The notes beneath the pieces are model-generated. The model ran no database searches. It had not been told where the DNA came from and was given only the letters and a program-made list of their open reading frames with translations. This document shows, piece by piece, positions 8,762 through 19,498 of a stretch of 64,000 nt of DNA (position 1 is the stretch's first letter; each line of letters starts with the position of its first letter). The position numbers were made by a program, and so were the translations under genes. The stretch covers positions 186,001 through 250,000 of the forward strand of contig NZ_LR594671.1 in assembly GCF_901827185.1 (NCBI RefSeq), written 5' to 3'. Source of the DNA: Variovorax sp. PBL-E5. GTDB lineage: Bacteria > Pseudomonadota > Gammaproteobacteria > Burkholderiales > Burkholderiaceae_C.

Positions 8762-10288
8762 ATGACCACCCAGATTGCCGTTCCCACCCCGATCGCGCAC
8801 TACGTCGCGGGCCGCCGCACCGGCGGCGCCTCGCAGCGCACCCAGGACGTGTTCAACCCCGCCACCGGCGCGGTGACCGGCCGCGTCGCGCTCGCCAGCC
8901 GCGCCGATGTCGACGAAGCCGTCGTGGCCGCACAAGCCGCCTTCCCGGCCTGGGCCGACACGCCGCCGATCCGGCGCGCGCGCGTGATGTTCAAGTTCCT
9001 CGAGCTGCTCAACCGGCACCGCGACGAACTTGCCCACCTGATCACCGCCGAGCACGGCAAGGTGTTCACCGATGCGCAAGGCGAGGTCTCGCGCGGCATC
9101 GACATCGTCGAGTTCGCCTGCGGCATTCCGCAACTGCTCAAGGGCGACTTCACCGACCAGGTCTCCACCGGCATGGACAACTGGACGCTGCGCCAGCCGC
9201 TCGGCGTGGTGGCGGGCATCACGCCCTTCAACTTCCCGGTGATGGTGCCGATGTGGATGTTCCCGGTTGCGATCGCAGCCGGCAACACCTTCATCCTCAA
9301 GCCCAGCCCGACGGACCCGAGCGCCTCGCTGCGCATGGCCGAACTGCTCAAGGAAGCAGGCCTGCCCGACGGCGTCTTCAACGTCGTGCAGGGCGACAAG
9401 GAGGCGGTCGATGCGCTGCTGGAACATCCCGACGTGCGCGCCATCAGTTTCGTCGGCTCGACGCCGATCGCCAACTACATCTACGAGACCGGCGCGCGCC
9501 ACGGCAAGCGCGTGCAGGCGCTCGGCGGCGCCAAGAACCACATGGTGGTGATGCCCGATGCCGACATCGACCAGACCGTCGATGCGCTGATCGGCGCGGG
9601 CTACGGCTCGGCCGGCGAGCGCTGCATGGCGATCAGCGTCGCGGTGCTGGTGGGCGATGCGGCCGACCAGATCATGCCGCGCCTGGTCGAGCGCGCGAAG
9701 CAATTGAAGATCCTCAATGGCACGAACCTCGACGCCGAGATGGGCCCGATCGTCACGCGCGCGGCCCATGAGCGCATCAGCGGCTACATCGCGCTGGGCG
9801 AGAAGGAAGGCGCACGCCTGCTGGTCGACGGCCGCGGCTTCGACGGCAAGAGCGCCGGCCAGGGCTGCGAGGCCGGCTTCTGGATGGGCGGCACGCTGTT
9901 CGACCAGGTCACGCCCGACATGCGCATCTACAAGGAAGAGATCTTCGGGCCGGTGCTGTCCTGCATGCGGGTGCACGACCTGAAGGAAGCGGTGGACCTG
10001 ATCAATGCCCACGAGTTCGGCAACGGCGTTTCGTGCTTCACGCGCGACGGCAACGTGGCGCGCGAGTTCGCGCGCCGCATCCAGGTCGGCATGGTGGGCA
10101 TCAACGTGCCGATCCCGGTGCCGATGGCCTGGCACGGCTTCGGCGGCTGGAAGCGCTCGCTGTTCGGCGACATGCATGCGTATGGCGAGGAGGGCGTGCG
10201 CTTCTATACCAAGCAGAAGTCGATCATGCAGCGCTGGCCGGAGAGCATCGGCAAGGGGGCCGAGTTCGTGATGCCGACCGCGAAATAG
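8762..10288 (+). CDS. mmsA: CoA-acylating methylmalonate-semialdehyde dehydrogenase
   Basis: A 508-residue aldehyde dehydrogenase of the MMSDH class, which oxidatively decarboxylates (methyl)malonate semialdehyde to propionyl- or acetyl-CoA with NAD and CoA. The catalytic cysteine is C288 in GERCMAIS. As in true MMSDHs, the general-base glutamate of other ALDHs is absent: the motif reads [25 protein letters not shown] and the C-terminal [12 protein letters not shown] are diagnostic. It stands alone under a divergent LysR. Usual roles are valine, inositol and beta-alanine catabolism. 2-Formylglutarate from the nicotinate route is a chemically similar substrate (see findings). Confidence 0.93.
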   Translation: MTTQIAVPTPIAHYVAGRRTGGASQRTQDVFNPATGAVTGRVALASRADVDEAVVAAQAAFPAWADTPPIRRARVMFKFLELLNRHRDELAHLITAEHGKVFTDAQGEVSRGIDIVEFACGIPQLLKGDFTDQVSTGMDNWTLRQPLGVVAGITPFNFPVMVPMWMFPVAIAAGNTFILKPSPTDPSASLRMAELLKEAGLPDGVFNVVQGDKEAVDALLEHPDVRAISFVGSTPIANYIYETGARHGKRVQALGGAKNHMVVMPDADIDQTVDALIGAGYGSAGERCMAISVAVLVGDAADQIMPRLVERAKQLKILNGTNLDAEMGPIVTRAAHERISGYIALGEKEGARLLVDGRGFDGKSAGQGCEAGFWMGGTLFDQVTPDMRIYKEEIFGPVLSCMRVHDLKEAVDLINAHEFGNGVSCFTRDGNVAREFARRIQVGMVGINVPIPVPMAWHGFGGWKRSLFGDMHAYGEEGVRFYTKQKSIMQRWPESIGKGAEFVMPTAK

Positions 10289-10296
10289 GGTCTTTT

Positions 10297-10401
10297 CCTC
10301 TCCCTCTGGGAGAGGGCAGGGTGAGGGCATGGGCCTTTGCATTGGTGTGACCGGGTCCACCGTCCGGCGCCCTCACCCCAACCCTCTCCCAGAGGGAGAG
10401 G
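10297..10401. repeat. Interspersed palindromic repeat, family 1
   Basis: Two arms face each other across about 40 bp. The left is CCTCTCCCTCTGGGAGAGGG + CAGGGTGAGGGC (10297-10328). The right is GCCCTCACCCCA + ACCCTCTCCCAGAGGGAGAG (10369-10400). Each arm is also palindromic in itself. Related copies lie at 21375, 27217 and 32521. It separates mmsA from the metH2 leader and could act as a terminator. Confidence 0.85.
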
Positions 10402-10446
10402 GGGCAATACCCCTCGCTCGACGATCGCTTTAAAATCGCGGCTCCT

Positions 10447-10537
10447 GCCCGAGGAGCGTTGCAACGCTCGGCCTTGCCGAGCGTCAGGCTCGGGCCCCGG
10501 GCCGTATCCACGGCGCGCCATGCAACGACGCTCACCT
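10447..10537 (+). promoter_or_regulatory. SAH riboswitch (ahcY-type) in the metH2 leader
   Basis: The leader contains CCCGAGGAGCGTTGCAACG, a GC-rich hairpin (GCTCGGCCTTGCCGAGC), then CAGGCTCGG, a variable GGCCCCGGGCC stem and CAACGACGCTCACC. These are the conserved blocks, in order, of the S-adenosylhomocysteine riboswitch. In Burkholderiales this class precedes metH and ahcY and turns expression on when SAH accumulates. The terminal GCTCACC block is followed by the AGGTGAG ribosome site of metH2, so control could be at translation. Recognised by eye from the consensus. Confidence 0.85.
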
Positions 10538-10566
10538 GACCCATGTCTTTTCCAGGTGAGCCGTCC

Positions 10567-13308
<2,742 letters not shown>

Positions 13309-13363
13309 CGCAGCAGGCCGGCATCCTCATGGCCGGCGGCCGGGAGTTCCTATTCAGAAGCTG

Positions 13364-15121
13364 ATGTTTGCGGCCGCGCACTACGCGGCGCTGGCGGTCT
13401 TCGTCGTCAGCTGCTGGGGCTGCGGACGAGCGCTGCTGTCGCGCTTCGGCGCGCCGCCGCGCCCGGACGTCTGGCTCGCCGCGGCCATGGCCACGACGCT
13501 CGGGGTCGGCCTGTTCGTCTGCGCCTTCCAGGCGCTCGCGATCGCGGGCGTGTTCGGCCGTGCGGGCGTGGTCGCGCTGGTCGCCGCGGGCCTCGTGGCC
13601 GCGGCGCTGCAATGCCCCGCATGGCTGCGCGAGCTGCGCGCCGGGCCGGCGGACGCGCCGTTCTCGGCGCTCGACAGGATCGCGCTCGCCGCGCTGGCGC
13701 TGGTCGCGCTGCCGACGTTGGTGGCACCGCTGGCGCCGCCCGCCGTCTTCGACGAGCTGATGTACCACCTGCCCTATGCGCGCCAGGTGGCCGAGAGCGG
13801 CTCGCTGGGCATCCACGCGTGGCTGCGCTATCCCTGGTTTCCGTACGACTACAACCTGCTCTTCGCTGCGGCGCTGACCGTCGGCGACGATGTGCTGCCG
13901 CATTTCCTCAGTGCGCTGGCGGGCTGGTTGTCGGTGGGGATCGTCTATCGCCTGGGCATGCAGCACACGAACCGCATGATTGCCTGCGTCGGGGCTGCCA
14001 TCTGGCTCGGGCTCGGCGACTACGCGGGCGCGCTGATCGACGCAGGCACCGCACTCTTCGTGCTCGCCGCCTGTGTGGCGCTCTGGTGGTGGCGCGAATC
14101 GCCGCCGCAGCAGGGCGCGCGCTGGCTGGCATTGGCGGCTTTCTGCCTCGGCGTGGCCGCGGGTTCGAAGTACCAGGCGCTGACCTTCCTGCCGCTGGTG
14201 GCGCTGTTCGTGGCCCGGCATGAACGCCGCCCGCGCGTGTGGGGCGTCGCGCTGCTGTGCTTCCTGATCCCCTGCGTCTACTGGTACGCGCGCAACGCGC
14301 TCATGACCGGCGATCCCTTCAACCCGATCGGTGCGCGGCTGTTCGGCTTCACCAACTGGATTCCCGCCGACTACGTCCAGCAGGTGGCCGACGTGCATGC
14401 GCATGCCAACCCGCCGAACCCGCTGCTGTGGGCCTTTCTGTGGGTGCCTTTCGGCGCGGCGTGGAAGCGCTCGGTCGCGGTGCGCGCCGCCTTCTGGTTC
14501 GGCGCCTACGCGGTGGTCGTGTGGCTGCTGACCTCGCGCTACCCGCGCTACCTGAGCGCGGCCTATCCGCTGATCGCGATCTGCGCGGCGCTCGGATGGC
14601 AGCGCCTGCTTTCGGGGATCGCGACGCACTTGCACCGCGCATGGCCGCAGCACGAAGCCGCGTTCGCGCGAGGCGGCCGGGCCGCGCTCGGCCTGCTCAT
14701 GGCCGTGCTCGTCGTGTTCTCGGCGCACCAGGCGCTCGCCAGGGCGCGGATGATCTCGCCCACGCCGCAGGCGCGCGAGGCCTTCCTGCGCGCCAACGTG
14801 CCGGGCTATGGCGTGATGAGCTACCTGCGCGCCCATCCCTCGCCCGGCCGCGTCTACCAGGTCGCGCTCAGCGAGGCGATCTACTACGGGCCCAATCCGA
14901 TCTGGGGCGATGCGCTCGGCCCGTGGCGCTACGCGGACTTCATCCTGCTGCCGGCCGACCAGATGGCCCGCAAGCTCGCAGCGCAGGGCTTCGACACCGT
15001 CGTCGTGTCCGGGCCGGTCGCGCCGGCGCTCACGGGCAAGCCAGGCTTCGATCACCATTTCGCGCTGCTCTACCAAGAGGATGGCGCCCGCGCGTACCGT
15101 ATCCTGCCGACTGCGCCATGA
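13364..15121 (+). CDS. Multi-span membrane glycosyltransferase (GT-C type)
   Basis: A 585-residue polytopic membrane protein with about ten to twelve hydrophobic spans and a soluble C-terminus of about 130 residues. The first large periplasmic loop has the acidic pair FDELMYHLPYARQ, which fits the catalytic D/E-x motif of GT-C enzymes (dolichyl- or polyprenyl-phosphate-sugar dependent, such as GT39/ArnT types). It begins an operon: its stop overlaps the start of a GT2 gene by 4 nt, and a GtrA gene follows. The three resemble systems that make a polyprenyl-linked sugar, flip it and transfer it outside. The acceptor is unknown. Confidence 0.7.
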   Translation: MFAAAHYAALAVFVVSCWGCGRALLSRFGAPPRPDVWLAAAMATTLGVGLFVCAFQALAIAGVFGRAGVVALVAAGLVAAALQCPAWLRELRAGPADAPFSALDRIALAALALVALPTLVAPLAPPAVFDELMYHLPYARQVAESGSLGIHAWLRYPWFPYDYNLLFAAALTVGDDVLPHFLSALAGWLSVGIVYRLGMQHTNRMIACVGAAIWLGLGDYAGALIDAGTALFVLAACVALWWWRESPPQQGARWLALAAFCLGVAAGSKYQALTFLPLVALFVARHERRPRVWGVALLCFLIPCVYWYARNALMTGDPFNPIGARLFGFTNWIPADYVQQVADVHAHANPPNPLLWAFLWVPFGAAWKRSVAVRAAFWFGAYAVVVWLLTSRYPRYLSAAYPLIAICAALGWQRLLSGIATHLHRAWPQHEAAFARGGRAALGLLMAVLVVFSAHQALARARMISPTPQAREAFLRANVPGYGVMSYLRAHPSPGRVYQVALSEAIYYGPNPIWGDALGPWRYADFILLPADQMARKLAAQGFDTVVVSGPVAPALTGKPGFDHHFALLYQEDGARAYRILPTAP

Positions 15122-16083
15122 ACGACAACCCGACCTCCCGCCCGCCCCTGCGCATCGCCGCCGTGATCCCGTGCTTCAACGAGGCGCTGGCCATCGCGCA
15201 GGTGGTGGCCGAGTTCCGCGCCGCGCTGCCCGAGGCGCAGATCCACGTGTTCGACAACAACTCGACCGACGGCACGGCCGCCGTGGCGCGGGCCAGCGGC
15301 GCCTCGGTGACCCGCGTCGAACTGCGCGGCAAGGGCAATGTGGCGCGGCGCATGTTCGCCGACGTCGAGGCCGACGTCTACGTGATGGTCGACGGCGACG
15401 CCACCTACGACCTCGGCGGCGTGCGCCGCATGATCGACACGCTGGTCGAAGGCAATCTCGACATGGTGGTCGGCTATCGCGTCGACGATGGCGCCGATGC
15501 GCAGACCTACCGTGCCGGCCACCGCCTGGGCAACCGCATGCTGACCGGCGCGGTCGCGCGCCTGTTCGGCGGCCGGCTCACCGACATGCTCTCGGGCTAT
15601 CGCGTGTTCTCGCGCCGCTATGCCAAGTCCTTTCCCGCCGTGTCGGAAGGCTTCGAGATCGAGACCGAACTCACCGTCCATGCGCTGGAGCTGCGCATGC
15701 CCTTCGCCGAGCTGCCGGTGCGCTACCGCTCGCGGCCCGAGGGCTCGCACAGCAAGCTCTCGACCTACGCCGACGGCTGGAAGATCCTGAAGACCATCTG
15801 CCGCCTCTTCATCAGCGAGCGGCCGCTGATGTTCTTCTCCAGCATCGCCTACGTGCTGGCGCTGGGCTCCATCGCCGGCGCCGTACCGCTGGCGATCACC
15901 TACCTGCACACCGGCCTGGTGCCGCGGCTGCCCACAGCCGTGCTGCTGACCGGCACCATGCTGGCCGCGATGCTGGCCTTCGTCTGCGGCGTGGTGCTGC
16001 ACACGGTGACGATCGGCCGCCAGGAAGCCAAGCGCCTGCGCTACCTCGCCATTCACGGCGTACGGCACACGGCCGAGCCATGA
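15118..16083 (+). CDS. Family 2 glycosyltransferase, polyprenyl-phosphate sugar synthase type
   Basis: A 321-residue GT-A enzyme with two C-terminal membrane spans. The nucleotide-binding start AAVIPCFNEALAIAQVV, the DNNSTDGT strand and the metal-binding VDGDATYDL sequence are typical of DPM1/GtrB-like enzymes that load a sugar from UDP or GDP onto polyprenyl phosphate. Later comes FEIETELTVHALEL. Residues about 235-300 hold the spans. It overlaps both neighbours by 4 nt, so the three genes are translationally coupled. Confidence 0.88.
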   Translation: MNDNPTSRPPLRIAAVIPCFNEALAIAQVVAEFRAALPEAQIHVFDNNSTDGTAAVARASGASVTRVELRGKGNVARRMFADVEADVYVMVDGDATYDLGGVRRMIDTLVEGNLDMVVGYRVDDGADAQTYRAGHRLGNRMLTGAVARLFGGRLTDMLSGYRVFSRRYAKSFPAVSEGFEIETELTVHALELRMPFAELPVRYRSRPEGSHSKLSTYADGWKILKTICRLFISERPLMFFSSIAYVLALGSIAGAVPLAITYLHTGLVPRLPTAVLLTGTMLAAMLAFVCGVVLHTVTIGRQEAKRLRYLAIHGVRHTAEP

Positions 16084-16478
16084 AGGTCGGCCGCGAGTTC
16101 CTGTCCTTCGCCGCGGTCGGCGTGATCGGGCTGGGCGTCGATCTCGGCGTGCTGTATCTGCTCGCGCCGCTGTTCGGCTGGTATGGCGCGCGCGTCATCT
16201 CCTTCCTCGCGGCGGCCAGCGCGACCTGGGCGCTCAACCGGCGCTTCACCTTCGCCCATCGGCCCTCGGGCGTATCGATCGGACGCGAGTACCTCGGCTA
16301 CCTGCTGACCATGCTGGGCGGCGCGCTGGTGAACTACACGGCGTACGTGCTGACGCTGCACTGGATCGCCGGCCCATGGGCGCCCGCACTGGGCGTTGCG
16401 CTCGGCAGCTGCGCGGGGCTCGCAGTCAATTTCCTGTCGGCCCGCAACCTCGTGTTCGGCGCGCGGCGCAATCCCTGA
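16080..16478 (+). CDS. GtrA family membrane protein (putative lipid-linked sugar flippase)
   Basis: A 132-residue protein with four membrane spans and the GtrA pattern: FLSFAAVGVIGLGVDLGVLY in span 1, WALNRRFTFAHR after span 2, and FLSARNLVFG at the end. GtrA-like proteins are thought to flip polyprenyl-phosphate sugars or to aid arabinogalactan and O-antigen glycosylation. It follows the GT2 gene with a 4-nt overlap and ends the operon at a stem-loop shared with the convergent enamidase gene. Confidence 0.88.
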   Translation: MKVGREFLSFAAVGVIGLGVDLGVLYLLAPLFGWYGARVISFLAAASATWALNRRFTFAHRPSGVSIGREYLGYLLTMLGGALVNYTAYVLTLHWIAGPWAPALGVALGSCAGLAVNFLSARNLVFGARRNP

Positions 16479-16500
16479 AGGCGCGCTTCAGTGCGCGCCT
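16479..16500. terminator. Stem-loop between convergent gtrA-like and enamidase genes
   Basis: AGGCGCGC and GCGCGCCT form an 8-bp perfect stem around a TTCAGT loop. It spans the enamidase stop and starts at the end of the GtrA gene. No clear T-run follows on either side, so it may be a weak bidirectional terminator. Confidence 0.4.
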
Positions 16501-17687
16501 GAAACCACCACGGGGATTTCGGTCGCCGGCGGCGTGTTGCGGCTGCGCCCGCAGCGCACGATGCCGTCGATCATCACCATGCCGACGCCCGGGATGTCGC
16601 CCAACCGCACGCTTTCGAGCAGGCCCGCGGCAGGCGAATGCTGCGCGCGGTCCATGAACACGAAGTCGGCATCGCGGCCCACCTCGATCAGCCCGCAGTT
16701 GAGCTTGCGGATGCGCGCCGTGTTGCCGGTCGCGAAGCAGAACACCAGCTCGGCCGGGATGTTCGCGATCGACGACAGCATCGCCACCATGCGCAGGATG
16801 CCCAGCGGCTGCACGCCCGAGCCGGCCGGCCCGTCGGTGCCCAGGATCACGCGGTGCGGGCACTTGAGGTCGAGCGCCGCCCTGGCCGCCGCGATGGCGA
16901 CGCGCTCGTTGCCGTTGTGCACGATCTCGATCGCGCGCGACGACTTCTCGCACAGCTCGCACACATGCGCCTCGGGCAGCGAGGTATGGCCGCCGTTGAT
17001 GTGGCCGATGACGTCGGCATCGGCCTCGAGCACCACATCCTTGTCGATCAGGCCCGAGCCGGGGATCGAGGGCCCGCCGGTGTGGATGGTGCTCTGGATG
17101 CCGTACTTGCGCGCCCAGGCCACCATCTCCTTGGCCTCGTAGCCGGCCTTGACCGAGCCCAGGCCGACCTCGCCGAGCAGGCCGACGCCGGCCTCGGCGA
17201 GCTCCTTGAAATCGCTCTCGACCATGCCCTTCTCGAGCACCGGCGCGCCGGCCAGCACCTTGACGCCGCCGGGGCGGAAGTTGTCGAAGGCGCGCTGCGC
17301 GGTGATGGCCAGCGCCTTCAGGCCGACGATGTCCTTGGGCCGGCCCGGCAGGTGCACCTCGCCGGCCGAGATCATGGTGGTGACGCCGCCGTTCATCGTC
17401 GATTCGATCCAGCCGAGCTGGCTCTGGCGCGGCGTCCAGTCGCCGAACACCGGATGCACGTGGCTGTCGATCAGGCCCGGCGCGACGCAGGTCTTCTTCA
17501 CGTCGATCACGGTCTGCGCACCTTCGAGGTCGCAGTTCTTTTCGCGGCCGACCGCGACGATCAGCCCGTCGTTCACGACGATCGTGTCGGCGTCGAGGAT
17601 CGGCCGGTCGATGTCGCCCGACAGCAGCAGGCCTATGTTCCGGATGACGACCTTGCCCGACTTTGCGGTGCTTGCGATTTCTGCCAT
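16488..17687 (-). CDS. ena: Enamidase of reductive nicotinate degradation
   Basis: A 399-residue amidohydrolase. The N-terminal strand IRNIGLLLSGDI is followed by the metal motif DSHVHP (H76, H78), then E173 in LGEVGLGS, H202 in IHTGG, H229 in GHINGG and D285 in GTDGPAGSG. TTMISAGEVHLPGRPKD and the C-terminal SRNTPPATE match Eubacterium barkeri enamidase as I recall it, much more closely than other amidohydrolases. The reaction opens 1,4,5,6-tetrahydro-6-oxonicotinate to 2-formylglutarate and ammonia. That fits the 6-hydroxynicotinate reductase gene 2 kb away. Its start lies 55 nt inside the upstream tetR, after GAGG. Confidence 0.9.
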   Translation of the reverse strand: MAEIASTAKSGKVVIRNIGLLLSGDIDRPILDADTIVVNDGLIVAVGREKNCDLEGAQTVIDVKKTCVAPGLIDSHVHPVFGDWTPRQSQLGWIESTMNGGVTTMISAGEVHLPGRPKDIVGLKALAITAQRAFDNFRPGGVKVLAGAPVLEKGMVESDFKELAEAGVGLLGEVGLGSVKAGYEAKEMVAWARKYGIQSTIHTGGPSIPGSGLIDKDVVLEADADVIGHINGGHTSLPEAHVCELCEKSSRAIEIVHNGNERVAIAAARAALDLKCPHRVILGTDGPAGSGVQPLGILRMVAMLSSIANIPAELVFCFATGNTARIRKLNCGLIEVGRDADFVFMDRAQHSPAAGLLESVRLGDIPGVGMVMIDGIVRCGRSRNTPPATEIPVVVSGAH

Positions 17688-18391
17688 TTCTGAACCTCTT
17701 CGTGGGATGGGGTGGGTTGTTCTTCGGAGGCGCCCGCGCCGACCGTGCGCAGCACGGTTTCGATCACGAAATCCTCCCAGTGCGCGACCGCCTGCGGCGT
17801 CTCCAGCGGCTCGCCGAGGAAGGCGGTCAGCGTGTGGCGGTTCGAGGTGTAGAAGTAGCCCGTCGACGCGATCAGCAGGTACAGGTCGCGCCCGGCCACA
17901 TCGTCGCGGAACAGGCCTTGTGCGACGCCGCTGGCCATGATCTCGTCGATGATCGCGATGGCCCGCGACGAATACTCGCGCGCCCGCAGCGACTTCGCGA
18001 TGTGGCGCCCCTTGTGCAGGTTCTCGGTGTTGAGCAGCGTCACGAACTCCGGGTTGCGACGGTAGTAGCCGAGCACGAAGCGGATCAGCGCCGTGAGCGA
18101 CTCGACCGGGCGTGTCGCATCGATGTCGATCGCGGCCTCGGCATCGTCCATGCGCCGGTAGATGCCCTCGAGCACCGCGATGAACAGGCCTTCCTTGCTG
18201 CCGAAGTAGTAGTAGATCATGCGGTCGTACGACTTGGCCGCCTTCGAGATCTTCTCGACGCTGCCGCCGTCGTAGCCGTACCTGGCGAACACCTTGGTGG
18301 CCGCGCGCAGGATGCTGTCGCGCGTGGCCTGCGCGGCCGCCTCGCGCACGCCCGTGCGGCGCGTGGGCTTGGCGGTCGCTTTACGTTCCAT
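17633..18391 (-). CDS. TetR/AcrR family regulator of the nicotinate locus
   Basis: A 252-residue TetR-type protein. After a basic leader the HTH reads SILRAATKVFARYGYDGGSVEKISKAAKSYDRMIYYYFGSKEGLF when followed in blocks, and a C-terminal TetR_C domain includes VTLLNTENLHKG. Its last 18 codons overlap the enamidase start, and it lies downstream of fpr, so the three are one operon. It most likely binds the two 18-bp palindromes between fpr and hnr and responds to nicotinate or 6-hydroxynicotinate. The ligand is inferred from context. Confidence 0.85.
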   Translation of the reverse strand: MERKATAKPTRRTGVREAAAQATRDSILRAATKVFARYGYDGGSVEKISKAAKSYDRMIYYYFGSKEGLFIAVLEGIYRRMDDAEAAIDIDATRPVESLTALIRFVLGYYRRNPEFVTLLNTENLHKGRHIAKSLRAREYSSRAIAIIDEIMASGVAQGLFRDDVAGRDLYLLIASTGYFYTSNRHTLTAFLGEPLETPQAVAHWEDFVIETVLRTVGAGASEEQPTPSHEEVQKWQKSQAPQSRARSSSGT

Positions 18392-18420
18392 CAGAGCTGT
18401 CTCGAAAGATCACGAAGAAG

Positions 18421-18500
18421 GCGGCCGCCGCCGGGCCGCCCCAAGGCGAGCCGCGCCTCCCCCTCGGGGGGTGGCGAAGCACACGAAGTGGCAAGCCGGG
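18421..18500. repeat. Interspersed repeat, family 2 (reverse orientation)
   Basis: The 114-bp gap between fpr and tetR is filled by GCCGGGCCGCCCC...CTCCCCCTCGGGGGGTGGCGAAG...GAAGTGGCAAGCCGGGGG. Its complement lines up with the repeats at 25164 and 28098 (CCCCC-GGCT-GC, CACTTCGTGT, GCTTCGCCACCCCC). The central CCCCTCGGGGGG is palindromic. Confidence 0.75.
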
Positions 18501-18505
18501 GGCTG

Positions 18506-19279
18506 TCATTTCTCGGCGAAGGCGCGTTCGATCACGAAATCGCCGGGCGTTGACGTGTTCCCTTCCTTGAAGCCGCGCGCCTCCAGGATGTGCTTGAGGT
18601 CGACCAGGAGGCCCGGGCTGCCGCACAGCATCACGCGGTCTTCGGCGGCGTTGAGCGGCGGCAGGCCGAGGTCGTCGGTGAGCTTGTTGGTCTCGATCAG
18701 CTCGGTGATGCGGCCCATGTTGCGGAACTCCTCGCGCGTCACGGTCGGGTAGTAGAGCAACTGCTTCTCGATCATCTCGCCCAGGAATTCATGCCGGGGC
18801 AGGTGGTCCGTCACCAGGTCGTGGTAGGCCAGCTCGTCGATCTGGCGCACGCCGTGCACCAGGACGACCTGCTCGAACTTCTCGTAGGTGTCGGGGTCGC
18901 GGATGATGCTCATGAAGGGTGCCAGGCCGGTGCCGGTGCCGAACAGGTACAGGCGCTTGCCCGGCAGCGTGTAGTCGATCAGCAGCGTGCCGGTGGGCTT
19001 GCGGCCCACGATGACCGTGTCGCCGACCTGGATGTGCTGCAGCCGCGAAGTGAGCGGGCCTTCCTCGACCTTGATGCTGAGGAACTCCAGGTGCTCTTCG
19101 TAGTTGGGGCTCACGATGCTGTAGGCGCGCAACAGGGGCTTGTTGTTGACCTTGAGGCCGATCATCGTGAAATGGCCGTTGGAGAAGCGCAGCGCCGGGT
19201 CGCGCGTGGTGGTGAAGGTGAACAGCCGGTCGGTCCAGTGGTGGACGCTCAACACACGTTCTTCGCTGAAAGCACTCAT
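18506..19279 (-). CDS. fpr: Ferredoxin-NADP+ reductase
   Basis: A 257-residue flavoprotein of the bacterial FNR subclass. FAD binding is marked by RAYSIVSP (residues 51-58) and KPTGTLL. The NADP part has LFGTGTGLAPFMSI (about 113-126), VVLVHGVR and the MLCGSP motif. The C-terminus ending VIERAFAEK is typical of the subclass. It is divergent from 6-hydroxynicotinate reductase, an enzyme that takes electrons from reduced ferredoxin in anaerobes. It may therefore pass NADPH electrons to ferredoxin for that step, apart from any housekeeping role. It heads the operon with tetR and enamidase. No ferredoxin gene is seen in the window. Confidence 0.93.
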   Translation of the reverse strand: MSAFSEERVLSVHHWTDRLFTFTTTRDPALRFSNGHFTMIGLKVNNKPLLRAYSIVSPNYEEHLEFLSIKVEEGPLTSRLQHIQVGDTVIVGRKPTGTLLIDYTLPGKRLYLFGTGTGLAPFMSIIRDPDTYEKFEQVVLVHGVRQIDELAYHDLVTDHLPRHEFLGEMIEKQLLYYPTVTREEFRNMGRITELIETNKLTDDLGLPPLNAAEDRVMLCGSPGLLVDLKHILEARGFKEGNTSTPGDFVIERAFAEK

Positions 19280-19380
19280 AGGAATCAGGGGTGGTTTGTG
19301 AACGAAAGGATCCGCCAATTGTCGGCGACTACCGAAAACACCATTGCCAGTACCGGGTTCGTTTGCTACATTGAGCTTTG

Positions 19381-19420
19381 ATGTAGTGAATGCCACATGA
19401 AAGTGTAGTGAATGCTACAC
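19381..19420. promoter_or_regulatory. Two tandem 18-bp operators between fpr and hnr
   Basis: ATGTAGTGAATGCCACAT (19381-19398) and GTGTAGTGAATGCTACAC (19403-19420) share the pattern TGTAG-TGAATG-CtACA. The second is a perfect inverted repeat with 6-nt arms. Their centres are 22 bp apart, two helical turns. An extra half-site GCTACAT is at 19365-19371. They lie in the 219-bp divergent promoter of the nicotinate genes and are best assigned to the local TetR. Confidence 0.8.
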
Positions 19421-19498
19421 AAACATCGGACCCGGCACAAGCGGGTTCCGGCACGGCGGGTGCAAACCCGATGAACCCGATTCTGCGAGAAGCCCGCG

